A stretch of DNA of 64,000 nt from Candidatus Zhuqueibacterota bacterium (GTDB taxonomy: Bacteria > BS750m-G25). Shown piece by piece: positions 36,251 through 43,916 of this stretch. The translations under genes were made by a program, and so were the position numbers. The DNA is taken from assembly GCA_016783505.1 (NCBI GenBank), contig JADHWK010000001.1:62001-126000 (forward strand), read 5' to 3'. Numbering within the stretch: position 1 is the first letter of the stretch; each line of letters begins with the position of its first letter. The notes beneath the pieces were generated by a model, which was given only the letters and a program-made list of their open reading frames with translations, did not search any database and was not told where the DNA came from.

Positions 36251-36862
36251 TTAAGGGGATACCACCTTCAATAGGTCTGATTCATAAACTTCTTTCACTC
36301 TTTTCCCGAAATAATTCATCTTGGGACTACTATGGGGCGTTCGCTCTGAACCATCCTTTTTATAGGCGCCGGTTGAATATAGGGTGCCCAGAATACCCGG
36401 GTTTTCTGAAATATCAAAACCCATTCCCCCCCAGCGCCTCTGAAACATCGCTATGTAAACCACAGCATATTGGATGTTCAAATCTACTGCCTTCAGTTTG
36501 CCGATCAGCTCATCCCTGTATCTGCTTTTAGGAAACCTCTTTCCTGTTTCCTTACCAAGATAATATGGGCTTAGAGGGTTGTTTAGATTCCTTTCGATCC
36601 AATATGCTGTATGAAGTTTAATCTGACAAAAACCAATGGAACTGTTTTTTCCATTTATAGCCAAAATAACATCTAATGCATCATCCTTCCAGTCGTAGTT
36701 GAGCATTCTCTCCGTATAAATAACGCTAAAGATTGTTCTAGGATCGACATTAAATTCTTCACAGGTTTTTATTATGACAGAACTCTTCGACAAAAGAACT
36801 TCTTCGGTGTCCGCAGATCCCCATGGAAAAGCAAAGATCAATATGAATGCTAAAAATTTCAT
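36251..36862 (-). CDS. Secreted lysozyme-fold (lytic transglycosylase-like) protein
   Basis: 203 residues with a short N-terminal signal sequence (MKFLAFILIFAFPWGSA). After it, DPRTIFSVIYTERMLNY gives a Glu in the position used by lysozyme-type transglycosylases, and NSSIGFCQIKLHTAYWIE resembles the GxxQI segment of that fold. The C-terminus has GGMGFDISENPGILGTLYSTG, similar to the end of transglycosylase domains. It probably cleaves cell-wall glycan in the periplasm. It is 1 nt downstream of the large beta-helix protein, so the two are co-expressed. Confidence 0.6.
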   Translation of the reverse strand: MKFLAFILIFAFPWGSADTEEVLLSKSSVIIKTCEEFNVDPRTIFSVIYTERMLNYDWKDDALDVILAINGKNSSIGFCQIKLHTAYWIERNLNNPLSPYYLGKETGKRFPKSRYRDELIGKLKAVDLNIQYAVVYIAMFQRRWGGMGFDISENPGILGTLYSTGAYKKDGSERTPHSSPKMNYFGKRVKEVYESDLLKVVSP

Positions 36863-36863
36863 G

Positions 36864-39800
36864 TTATTTTAACATCATTATCTTTCGATGGGCAGCGGAT
36901 CTACAGGCCTGGATCTGTACGATGTAAAGACCACTCGCAACATCCCTGCCTGAATTATCTTTTCCGTCCCAAAAAAGACTGTAGACCCCCGCATCCTTTT
37001 CCTCGCTGACTAATCCCCGAATCTCCTGACCAAGAATATTATAAATATAAAGAATCACCATTGACCTTTCAGTCAGTTGATAATGAATGGTGGTTCCTAT
37101 ATTAAAGGGATTCGGGTAGTTTGAAGAAATCGCCACCTCTTCGATAGGAGTTTCTCCCCCTTTCTTCCCCCTTCCCGGAATCAAGTCTTCATCTAAAAGA
37201 ATGCTTGCAACCATTACCAAAGGGTCATCAGGATAATTGCTGGCTAACTCCATAAAGGCTTCCCTTGCGGCTTCCCGATCATAAAGATCGTTCAAATAGA
37301 TCAGTCCCTTGGTAAAAAGAGCCATTTTATCCAGCTCTGAGTTGGGAAATTGGGCCTGTACTCTCCGTATCTGAGAGAAGGCTTTTTGGTATCTCCCCTC
37401 ATAACTCAAAAGTGTTGCATTGATCAATGAAGCAGTACCACCAATCTCCCTTATATTATGGAATCGGATCAGCCGGTTTAGTAAACCCCTAAAGCCAACC
37501 CTGCCAGATTCCCGATATGCCATCCAAAGAACATCTAAGGCGAAAAGCGAGGCCGACGAATCGGGATAAGAATTAATCACCCCTAAACATATCGCCATAG
37601 CAAGATTAAACTGGCCAGCCTCCAAAAGAAAACGAGCTGCCCAAATCCGTTGCCTGAGGGACAGGGAGTCAATTAAAGACATGGTCTGTTTGGCCACAGA
37701 AGTCTTGTTTGATTCCGGGGACAGGTCTAAATCGAAGTAATCATCATCAGGATTACTAGCTAACATCTTTGTCAAAGGTCTTCCCTCATTGGGATCTTCG
37801 GTTAGCCAAGGGATGTAGTCAATGCTAGAACCGCTATACATGTAAAACAATTGATCGGGATCTGGATCAGGTGTACCCCACCAGTTACCTTCAGCCATGA
37901 TGTTGCAATTATAACTGGCACGAACTAGATAGGGATTCGTGTCGTAAACACTGTTGTTCATTCCATAATAGCCGCAGCCTTCCCCTAAAATGAGATTGGA
38001 GGAATATTTAGCATAAATTTCGTCACCGGAATTGTAAGCAATGATATTTTCTCCATGGGTATACAACCAGCCAAGTTGAGCAGAGGAATACCAATTGCAG
38101 TAGAGGCCCCTGGAACCATTGTAGGTAATAGTATTCTTATACAACTTCGGTGAAGAAGAATTACAATAAATCCCCCAAGATCCATTGTTGTTAATTTTAT
38201 TATTCTTTATTAGCGGCTGGTTGCCGGTGCTGTTCGAATTATAAATAAGGATACCATAGTAGTTATTATTTTTTATTTCGTTTCCTTCAATAAGTGAATT
38301 CCCATTATAGCGTAAGTAAACTCCATATTTATTACCGCTTATAATATTATTTTTTATCGTCGGTGAACTCCCGTTGAAGCAAACCATCCCATAATAACCG
38401 TCCTTGACCTCACTATATTCTAATAGACTATTTCCACTGCCGTCCTCAAAAAAGATACCATACCAGTCTCCTGGGGTTGAATTTGTAGATTGAAAGATGA
38501 TGTGATCCCCAGAAATTCCTTGAGCGGTGAGGGTCCCATTAACGATCAGTTCGGATTTGCTGGAATTATGCCCACCGCTTTGATCGTCGCTGTTAGCGGG
38601 AAAGGTAACAGTGGCCCCACGGAAAATAGTGAGGGTAACACCAGAATTTATAGTAACATCACCTGTAAGTGAAATGTTTCCTTTCCAGACTCTATCAGTG
38701 GTTACATGTCCACTGCCGGGCATAACTGCTGATACCTCATCAGAGTTTAATCCTTCTCCAATCTCATTAATGGCAGCAACGGCGTAATAATAGGTTGCTC
38801 CCGGACTTGTCTGATAGTCATCAACAAAAGAGGTTGTTACCGAAACACCGATTACTTCTGCATCCAAAGGATCTGTTCCGGTGGGTCTTCGATAGATTGC
38901 ATATAATTCTGTCTCCCATTGTTCAGGAGAAGGATACCATTGTAGTTCAACAGTCATGTTGGAAGAATTAGCAGTAGCAACTAACCCAGTTGGAGGGGGT
39001 GGTGCTCCTGGCGGTGGATCAAAACCTACGAATCCCACATTATTACTCGTTTCATAGTAACCACCTATGTCGGTGACCTTGGCATAGCCATAAAACTCTA
39101 TCAGTGAGCTGTAAACATTACCATCTAAATAAAACCTGAAATAAACAGTGTGGTAATTATGATCTTGCTCAAAAATATGTGGCAATATTCTTATCTCATT
39201 ATTAAAACCTGTATCACTATCAGCAACTGTTCCATCGCCGCAATTTATTCTGTTATTGAAATCAACTATGTTGTTAGTCCCGATGCCGGCTAGAATATCT
39301 GACTGATCATGTGGGAAACCCTCAGAATCGGTTCCAGAAAGAAAAAGCTCTACTTTATTATTATCTAATTCATCATCATCGCATGTAATGTAAACTGCGA
39401 CATAATAACCAAAATCACAGTAGATCCATGGATCAGATATTATAAAAGCACTGTTATTGTTGGTGTAGGGTAAAAGTTGCATGGGGTGCTTAGCTGCACT
39501 ATAATTGGGAGAATGATAGTCCTCTGTTTCATAGTATTTTATATCAAGATGATTACCAGAAACAGTCCCAACATTTTGTCCTTCAGTAACAGACTCATCT
39601 TCTTCCAAGCTATGATTGATATGAAAATATCTTATATAAATTGAACCACTTTTTACAACAAATCCAGCATCATTTCTCCAATCAACTGTGCCGCTCCTAA
39701 TAGCTTCAACCGATCCGGTAACCCCGATGTCAACACCCCTATGGAAATCATAGTCATATGGATCTTGACCTTCTTCAGGGGTCACACCATATTCTACATC

Positions 39801-39923
39801 ACCCATGTTTCTTGGGCCAAATGAAGAGGACATATCGTCGGTGGTCCCTATGGGCCAGGTTGTAGTAAAAGACGGTGAGACTATTATTATGATTCCCATC
39901 AAAGTAATTATTGTTTTTTTCAT
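36864..39923 (-). CDS. Large secreted multidomain protein with type IX-like C-terminal sorting domain
   Basis: 1,019 residues from MKKTIITLMG at 39923, behind an AAAGGAGGT site. Order: signal peptide; M23 peptidase-like domain (DFHRGVDIG, then SGNHLDIKYYE); fibronectin type III domain at about 310-410 (PPPTGLVATANS to SAVMPG); parallel beta-helix repeats at about 430-700 (NNIISGNKYGVYLR and similar); a helical TPR-like region (about 780-920); and a final ~85-residue domain NYPNPFNIGTTIHYQL to IMMLK. That last unit is the T9SS type A/FlgD-like sorting domain of FCB bacteria. In the peptidase domain the usual second His-x-His is His-Leu-Asp, so zinc catalysis may be lost. Likely an exported surface or cell-wall binding protein. 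Confidence 0.8.
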   Translation of the reverse strand: MKKTIITLMGIIIIVSPSFTTTWPIGTTDDMSSSFGPRNMGDVEYGVTPEEGQDPYDYDFHRGVDIGVTGSVEAIRSGTVDWRNDAGFVVKSGSIYIRYFHINHSLEEDESVTEGQNVGTVSGNHLDIKYYETEDYHSPNYSAAKHPMQLLPYTNNNSAFIISDPWIYCDFGYYVAVYITCDDDELDNNKVELFLSGTDSEGFPHDQSDILAGIGTNNIVDFNNRINCGDGTVADSDTGFNNEIRILPHIFEQDHNYHTVYFRFYLDGNVYSSLIEFYGYAKVTDIGGYYETSNNVGFVGFDPPPGAPPPPTGLVATANSSNMTVELQWYPSPEQWETELYAIYRRPTGTDPLDAEVIGVSVTTSFVDDYQTSPGATYYYAVAAINEIGEGLNSDEVSAVMPGSGHVTTDRVWKGNISLTGDVTINSGVTLTIFRGATVTFPANSDDQSGGHNSSKSELIVNGTLTAQGISGDHIIFQSTNSTPGDWYGIFFEDGSGNSLLEYSEVKDGYYGMVCFNGSSPTIKNNIISGNKYGVYLRYNGNSLIEGNEIKNNNYYGILIYNSNSTGNQPLIKNNKINNNGSWGIYCNSSSPKLYKNTITYNGSRGLYCNWYSSAQLGWLYTHGENIIAYNSGDEIYAKYSSNLILGEGCGYYGMNNSVYDTNPYLVRASYNCNIMAEGNWWGTPDPDPDQLFYMYSGSSIDYIPWLTEDPNEGRPLTKMLASNPDDDYFDLDLSPESNKTSVAKQTMSLIDSLSLRQRIWAARFLLEAGQFNLAMAICLGVINSYPDSSASLFALDVLWMAYRESGRVGFRGLLNRLIRFHNIREIGGTASLINATLLSYEGRYQKAFSQIRRVQAQFPNSELDKMALFTKGLIYLNDLYDREAAREAFMELASNYPDDPLVMVASILLDEDLIPGRGKKGGETPIEEVAISSNYPNPFNIGTTIHYQLTERSMVILYIYNILGQEIRGLVSEEKDAGVYSLFWDGKDNSGRDVASGLYIVQIQACRSAAHRKIMMLK

Positions 39924-39944
39924 TTTGCATCTACCTCCTTTCAT

Positions 39945-41168
39945 CTAATTTTGACCGAAGAAACTTATTCTATTGGCAGTTTTATTAAAAAGGACGTTAT
40001 TATTGTTAAAGGACTTGACAATTATCCAATCATCAAGATTTTTATCTTCGGATAAATCTTCCCCAGTATCTAAATCTAAAATGTGAATTGCGGAAATTTC
40101 GAAACGGACATTAGTTTGAATGACAAGTTTATTACCATCAATATAGGCTTCTTGAATTCTATGACTACCTCTTTTTGTATGAGTGTAGCTCCATAATTTG
40201 CGACCCGTTGATACATCCACCAACGAAATATTTTTTTTACCTAGAACAATTAACCTATTATCATTTATAAGCTTAATATTTTTAATTATTTTAAAACTAT
40301 CATTTTCCCACAGAACGTTCCCTTTAGAATCAAACATGATAAGTGTATAAGGATACTGCGCAATCTTCTCTTCAAAAGGCAAGTTATAAGCAGCTACAGT
40401 TATGCGGTTCTTGTTTAAGGCAGTCACACTGGCTGCATCGAATGCTGAAACCCATATTTCTTTGCCACTAATTTTGGAATAAATTTCTTTTTCTACTTCA
40501 ACCTTATTATTAGCTATATTAAAGATTATAAAAGTGAGTGGCTTCCTAGTAGCAGTCTTCTTGTCTTCATCATAAACGGCTTTTTGTAAAAGAACAACAA
40601 CCCTATTCTCGTCCAAAAAACAAGCATGAAAACATGAATAATCTTTTTTAGTAGGATGTAATATTTCTTGTCCGTTAGCAAGATCAAAGACCTGAAAGTG
40701 ACCTGCTGCTTCCTCCATGCTGACTCTAGTGGTAATACCATATTTTCCATCTTTTGATATGGTCAAACCAGGATCAGTTACCCATACTTCCCATAACTTA
40801 TTCCCCTCTTTATCAAAACAAGCATTCCGTCGTTCATCTCTTAAATTATAGTCGTATGCAACGACAATCCTATCAGATTCATCAGCTAAAGATACATTAC
40901 CAACCCAGTTAAAACTCTTTTGCCAGAGTACTCTGCCCTCAATATCAAAGAGAGTTACTTTTCCATCACCACCAGGCCTTGCTTCAGTCAAAACAGCAAT
41001 CTTATCACTACTAGTAAAAGCTTTAGAAACAGGCTGATCAAAACTCTTTTCGGCCAAGATTTTTTTGCCCGGAAAGAGTTTTTTCAATACTTCCTGTGCC
41101 TCCACAGCCCCCTGAAAAATCAAACCGGAGACTGAAAGCAATGCCAAGTAAAAAAGAATCTTTCTCAT
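39945..41168 (-). CDS. Secreted beta-propeller (PQQ/WD-like) protein
   Basis: 407 residues with a clear signal peptide ending near VEAQ. Repeated blades contain G-N-x-L-W motifs (EGRVLWQKSF, EGNKLWEVWV, KGNVLWENDS, TGRKLWSY), as in PQQ-type or quinoprotein-like propellers. No catalytic motif is visible. It directly precedes the large beta-helix protein gene, and an AGGAGG site stands before its ATG. It is probably a periplasmic or surface scaffold co-exported with it. Confidence 0.7.
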   Translation of the reverse strand: MRKILFYLALLSVSGLIFQGAVEAQEVLKKLFPGKKILAEKSFDQPVSKAFTSSDKIAVLTEARPGGDGKVTLFDIEGRVLWQKSFNWVGNVSLADESDRIVVAYDYNLRDERRNACFDKEGNKLWEVWVTDPGLTISKDGKYGITTRVSMEEAAGHFQVFDLANGQEILHPTKKDYSCFHACFLDENRVVVLLQKAVYDEDKKTATRKPLTFIIFNIANNKVEVEKEIYSKISGKEIWVSAFDAASVTALNKNRITVAAYNLPFEEKIAQYPYTLIMFDSKGNVLWENDSFKIIKNIKLINDNRLIVLGKKNISLVDVSTGRKLWSYTHTKRGSHRIQEAYIDGNKLVIQTNVRFEISAIHILDLDTGEDLSEDKNLDDWIIVKSFNNNNVLFNKTANRISFFGQN

Positions 41169-41475
41169 TTTAATGTCCTCCTATTTTGGGTTCTTTAATT
41201 ACAAATGGCTAGAAAAGGTAAGTCAGGCCGCAATAAAAAATTTTATCAACATGTCTGTAACCTATTTTTCAAGCTTTTATAAAAATATAATTAATATAAA
41301 TCGAAAAGTCAAGAGATTTTTTAATTTTTTATTTTTTTTGCCAGAAACCGCAACTATATTCCAACGGTAGAAGTAGATGCAGGATGAAAATAAGGTCGAA
41401 TCGGGGTCATCCACATCGGTCACATAATCATATCGGCTTAGGGTAACCGATGAGTCCGCTCCTAACGTTCTAATT
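41169..41475. other. AT-rich intergenic region with a possible secreted-protein fragment
   Basis: About 300 bp. A minus-strand frame around 41380-41460 reads SVTLSRYDYVTDVDDPDSTL, which resembles a fragment of the DxDDP.S.L repeats of secreted adhesion proteins, but it has no start and ends in AT-rich sequence. No terminator is clear. Confidence 0.3.
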
Positions 41476-42882
41476 TTACTTTCTTGCTGGTGTCTGTCTA
41501 ACGTTTCCGGAGACAGGCACCTCGATAATAGGCTGTAAGGAGCTGTTGGTGTGGACGGTGATCTTGCCATCTATTCTACCGATAGGGGCCTCGGGTTTAA
41601 GCCACACCTTGACCTGGATACGATTAACCTCCTCCGGAAGGACGATCTCTGGTGTGAGCCAATTTGAGCTGGACTCCACTCTGGTTATCTTTAGACCCCC
41701 CCCCTTATTTTTTATGAGGGTTATCACCCTCGAAGTTGGCCTTCCGGGGTTGACCAACCCAAAGTATATCCGCTCTGGGACAACCGTTATTTCCCCACTG
41801 ACATTTAAATTTATCGGCACCCTGATGTTTGGCTCTCTGGGGTCATCGGTCTGGATTGTTATCAGACCCTGGGTCCATCCGACAGGCGCATCGGGGCCCA
41901 CTTTGAGGGCCACCCGGTACCTTTTGCCCTGCTCCAGCGGCTGAAGCTCCGCAGTTATAAACTCCTTGTTGCTTTCAACATTAAATACCTTTAGTTTCCC
42001 CTGTCCAACTTTAGTAATGTTAATGGAAGGACTTTGAAACTCCTCACCCTTCTGAACATTCAGGCTCAATCGCTTTGGGGTGACAACTATGTCCCCTTTG
42101 ATATTGGCCGTCACCAATACATCAACCACCGGTTGCCTTTCATTGTCGGTATAAATTATTAGTCTCTCATTCAATCTGCCAAAGGGGGCCTCGGGACCCA
42201 AAGTTACATCAATCTGGTACACCCCTTCTTCAGAAATTTTGGACAGTTTTATCCTCAGATGTTCAGACCCGCTTTCTACTTCCCTCACTTTCAACTCTTC
42301 TCCTTTGGCGGGGAAGACGGTAAGCTTGCGGGATGGGGAATCGCCCATGATCACGTTTCCAAAATCTAACCGGTTCGGTTTGACGATCACCGCCTGTTTG
42401 ATCATCCCCTCGATCCGCAATATCAGGAGAGGCTCATCCGGATCGTTGGAGGTAACCGTGATGGATTGGCTGGTTCGCCCCTTACGTTTCCCCGGGCTAA
42501 AAGTGACCTGTATCCTACCCTCATCCTTTGGTGGTATGACTTTTTCCGACAGCAACGCTGCCGTACACCCTCACCCCGGTTTTATCTTCACTATTTTCAA
42601 GACTCCCAAGCCGAGATTCTTAAACTTAAAGACATGGGTCACCTTTTCACCCTGATAGATCTCACCAAAATTGTAGACCAGCTCCTCAAATTCAATGTCC
42701 GGTTGGGGTTCGGTCTCCGTCGGTGGACGGGAAGGTTCAACTTGCTCGGCTTTGCTGAGCACGGGAGCCTGTACGCTGGTCCCTTCATCCCCAGCGGCGA
42801 CCAAATTGATGACCGCTAAACCAACAGAAATTATGAGGATTAAAAAAGCAGCTTTTAACCCCGTGTTCCTCATGGTTCCCAT
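41476..42882 (-). CDS. DUF1573 repeat protein with probable selenocysteine
   Basis: Two open segments in one frame, 468 codons including the UGA at 42571-42573 (residue ~104). The N-terminus has a signal or membrane anchor (FLILIISVGLAVINLVAA) and a Pro-rich linker. The DUF1573 domain follows: FGEIYQGEKVTHVFKFKN, then KIKPG-UGA-GCTAALLSEKVIPP. The family consensus here is (S)CGCTAA, so the UGA sits exactly where the first Cys of the CGC motif belongs. The rest is several further immunoglobulin-like repeats (GRLNERLIIYTDN, GRIDGKITVHTNS), each about 90 residues. It is probably periplasmic. Selenocysteine is favoured because the frame is unbroken and two other genes here use Sec, but the hairpin after the UGA is close and weaker than in hdrA. 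A nonsense mutation is the alternative. Confidence 0.65.
42547..42563 (-). promoter_or_regulatory. Possible SECIS hairpin after the DUF1573 UGA
   Basis: In the mRNA CGGCAGC and GCUGUCG form a 7-bp stem (one G-U pair) around a GUU loop. GGUGU/AUACC outside adds a lower stem. The loop begins 14 nt after the UGA, slightly closer than in known bacterial SECIS elements, and its first base is G as required. Confidence 0.4.
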
Positions 42883-43204
42883 CTTTCCGCTAAAGTCTGA
42901 GTTGGGTCTAAATAATTTCTAGACCACATCGGCGCGGCTCCTATCTAACTAGCGTAGATACTTCCTTCTGTGGCTATCACAAAGGTGGTAGGGATAACCT
43001 TTATTCCAAAAAAGATTTTTAAGTTAATCCGTAGCTCAGTAGTAAATGATTATGATGTGTTTTGCTAATGCTGCAATCTATTTTTTATCATATAGTGTTT
43101 CTTTTAACACCCCATCAATCCGATCCACCAGCACGAACTCCAGTTTTTTCCGGATAGTATTCAAAACTCTTTTAAGTCCTTAAAATGAAATATCTTTTAA
43201 AATG
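42883..43204. other. Intergenic region behind the HepT gene, mostly non-coding
   Basis: Contains the diverged copy of the lon 3' end (43078-43181). Otherwise it is 170 bp of sequence without a gene. No terminator is evident. Confidence 0.6.
43078..43181 (-). repeat. Diverged second copy of the lon 3' end
   Basis: About 79 bp (43103-43181) align with the end of lon at 43945-44024, at roughly 75-80 per cent identity. It reads KRVLNTIRKKLEFVLVDRID then GVLKETLYDKK and a TAG, against KQVPDIIREKLEFVLVDRID then GVLKEAMVDKTE in Lon. It is the C-terminus of a different lon allele, not an exact duplication. It starts 23 bp behind the HepT stop codon. Confidence 0.85.
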
Positions 43205-43549
43205 TTATTCTCTCTCTATCTCGTTAATAATAGCCTTGATTCTAAGTTTAAGATCTGGTATCTTGTTCTTTACAACATCCCAAACTGATTCATAAATAAT
43301 CCCAAAATATTTATGTATAAGAATATCTCTTAATCCCGCCATTTTTTCCCACTCTATTCGGGGATACTTTTTCCTGAAATCATTAGATAAATTTTTGGTG
43401 GCTTCACCAATCACCTCAAGAGATCTCACAAAGCTCCTTTTAAGAGTTCCATTATTGATAAATTCCTTAAAAGTAAGTTTCTCAGAATTCTGCAGAAGAT
43501 ATTCTGTTTCATCCAAAATATGTTTTAAAAAAGGCTTAAATTGTTTCAA
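43205..43549 (-). CDS. hepT: HepT-type HEPN ribonuclease toxin
   Basis: 114 residues of the HEPN (DUF86) fold. The catalytic Rx4H motif is intact in RDILIHKYFGI at about residues 73-83, and the SLEVIGEATKNLS segment is typical. HepT toxins cut RNA and are neutralised by the MntA partner, which AMPylates a Tyr near the active site (here the Tyr in HKYF). It overlaps mntA by 14 nt. The pair sits between the 3' end of lon and a second, diverged copy of that end. Confidence 0.9.
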   Translation of the reverse strand: MKQFKPFLKHILDETEYLLQNSEKLTFKEFINNGTLKRSFVRSLEVIGEATKNLSNDFRKKYPRIEWEKMAGLRDILIHKYFGIIYESVWDVVKNKIPDLKLRIKAIINEIERE

Positions 43550-43868
43550 GATATTCTATCTCTCTTATAATATGTGGCTTTATATAAGGACTTAGACTAC
43601 TCTCAGTTATAAGTTCCACCTTTCTGCCGAATAAATCCTCAAGATGAAAAACTAACTCCATGAAGTTATCAAAATAACCTGTGAAATTAACATCAAATGC
43701 AGTCCGGTCAAACTCAACGAGAAAATCAATATCACTTTGCTTTTTTTGTTCCCCTCTTACATAAGAACCAAATAGTCCTATCTTCTTAACTCTATATCTT
43801 TTTAGAACGTCACTATGCTCTTTGAGTATTTTGAAAATCTCTTTATCTGTAAGGTTTTTAGTTTTCAT
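43536..43868 (-). CDS. mntA: MntA-type nucleotidyltransferase antitoxin
   Basis: 110 residues. The minimal nucleotidyltransferase motif GLFGSYVRGEQKKQSDIDFLVEF carries the GSx10DxD signature needed to transfer AMP to HepT. A later Glu in KVELIT is the third acidic position. It lies 48 bp behind the lon stop codon, with no promoter identified, so it may be read from lon. Confidence 0.92.
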   Translation of the reverse strand: MKTKNLTDKEIFKILKEHSDVLKRYRVKKIGLFGSYVRGEQKKQSDIDFLVEFDRTAFDVNFTGYFDNFMELVFHLEDLFGRKVELITESSLSPYIKPHIIREIEYLETI

Positions 43869-43916
43869 CCTACCTTACCAATACTTAAACATTACAATTA
43901 AACTGATTCCCACAGA

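Noticed and set aside
41277-41570. 97-codon minus-strand frame overlapping the DUF1573 end
   Set aside because: It overlaps conserved DUF1573 coding sequence in another frame. Only its middle (YVTDVDDPDS) resembles a secreted-protein fragment, kept as a low-confidence note.
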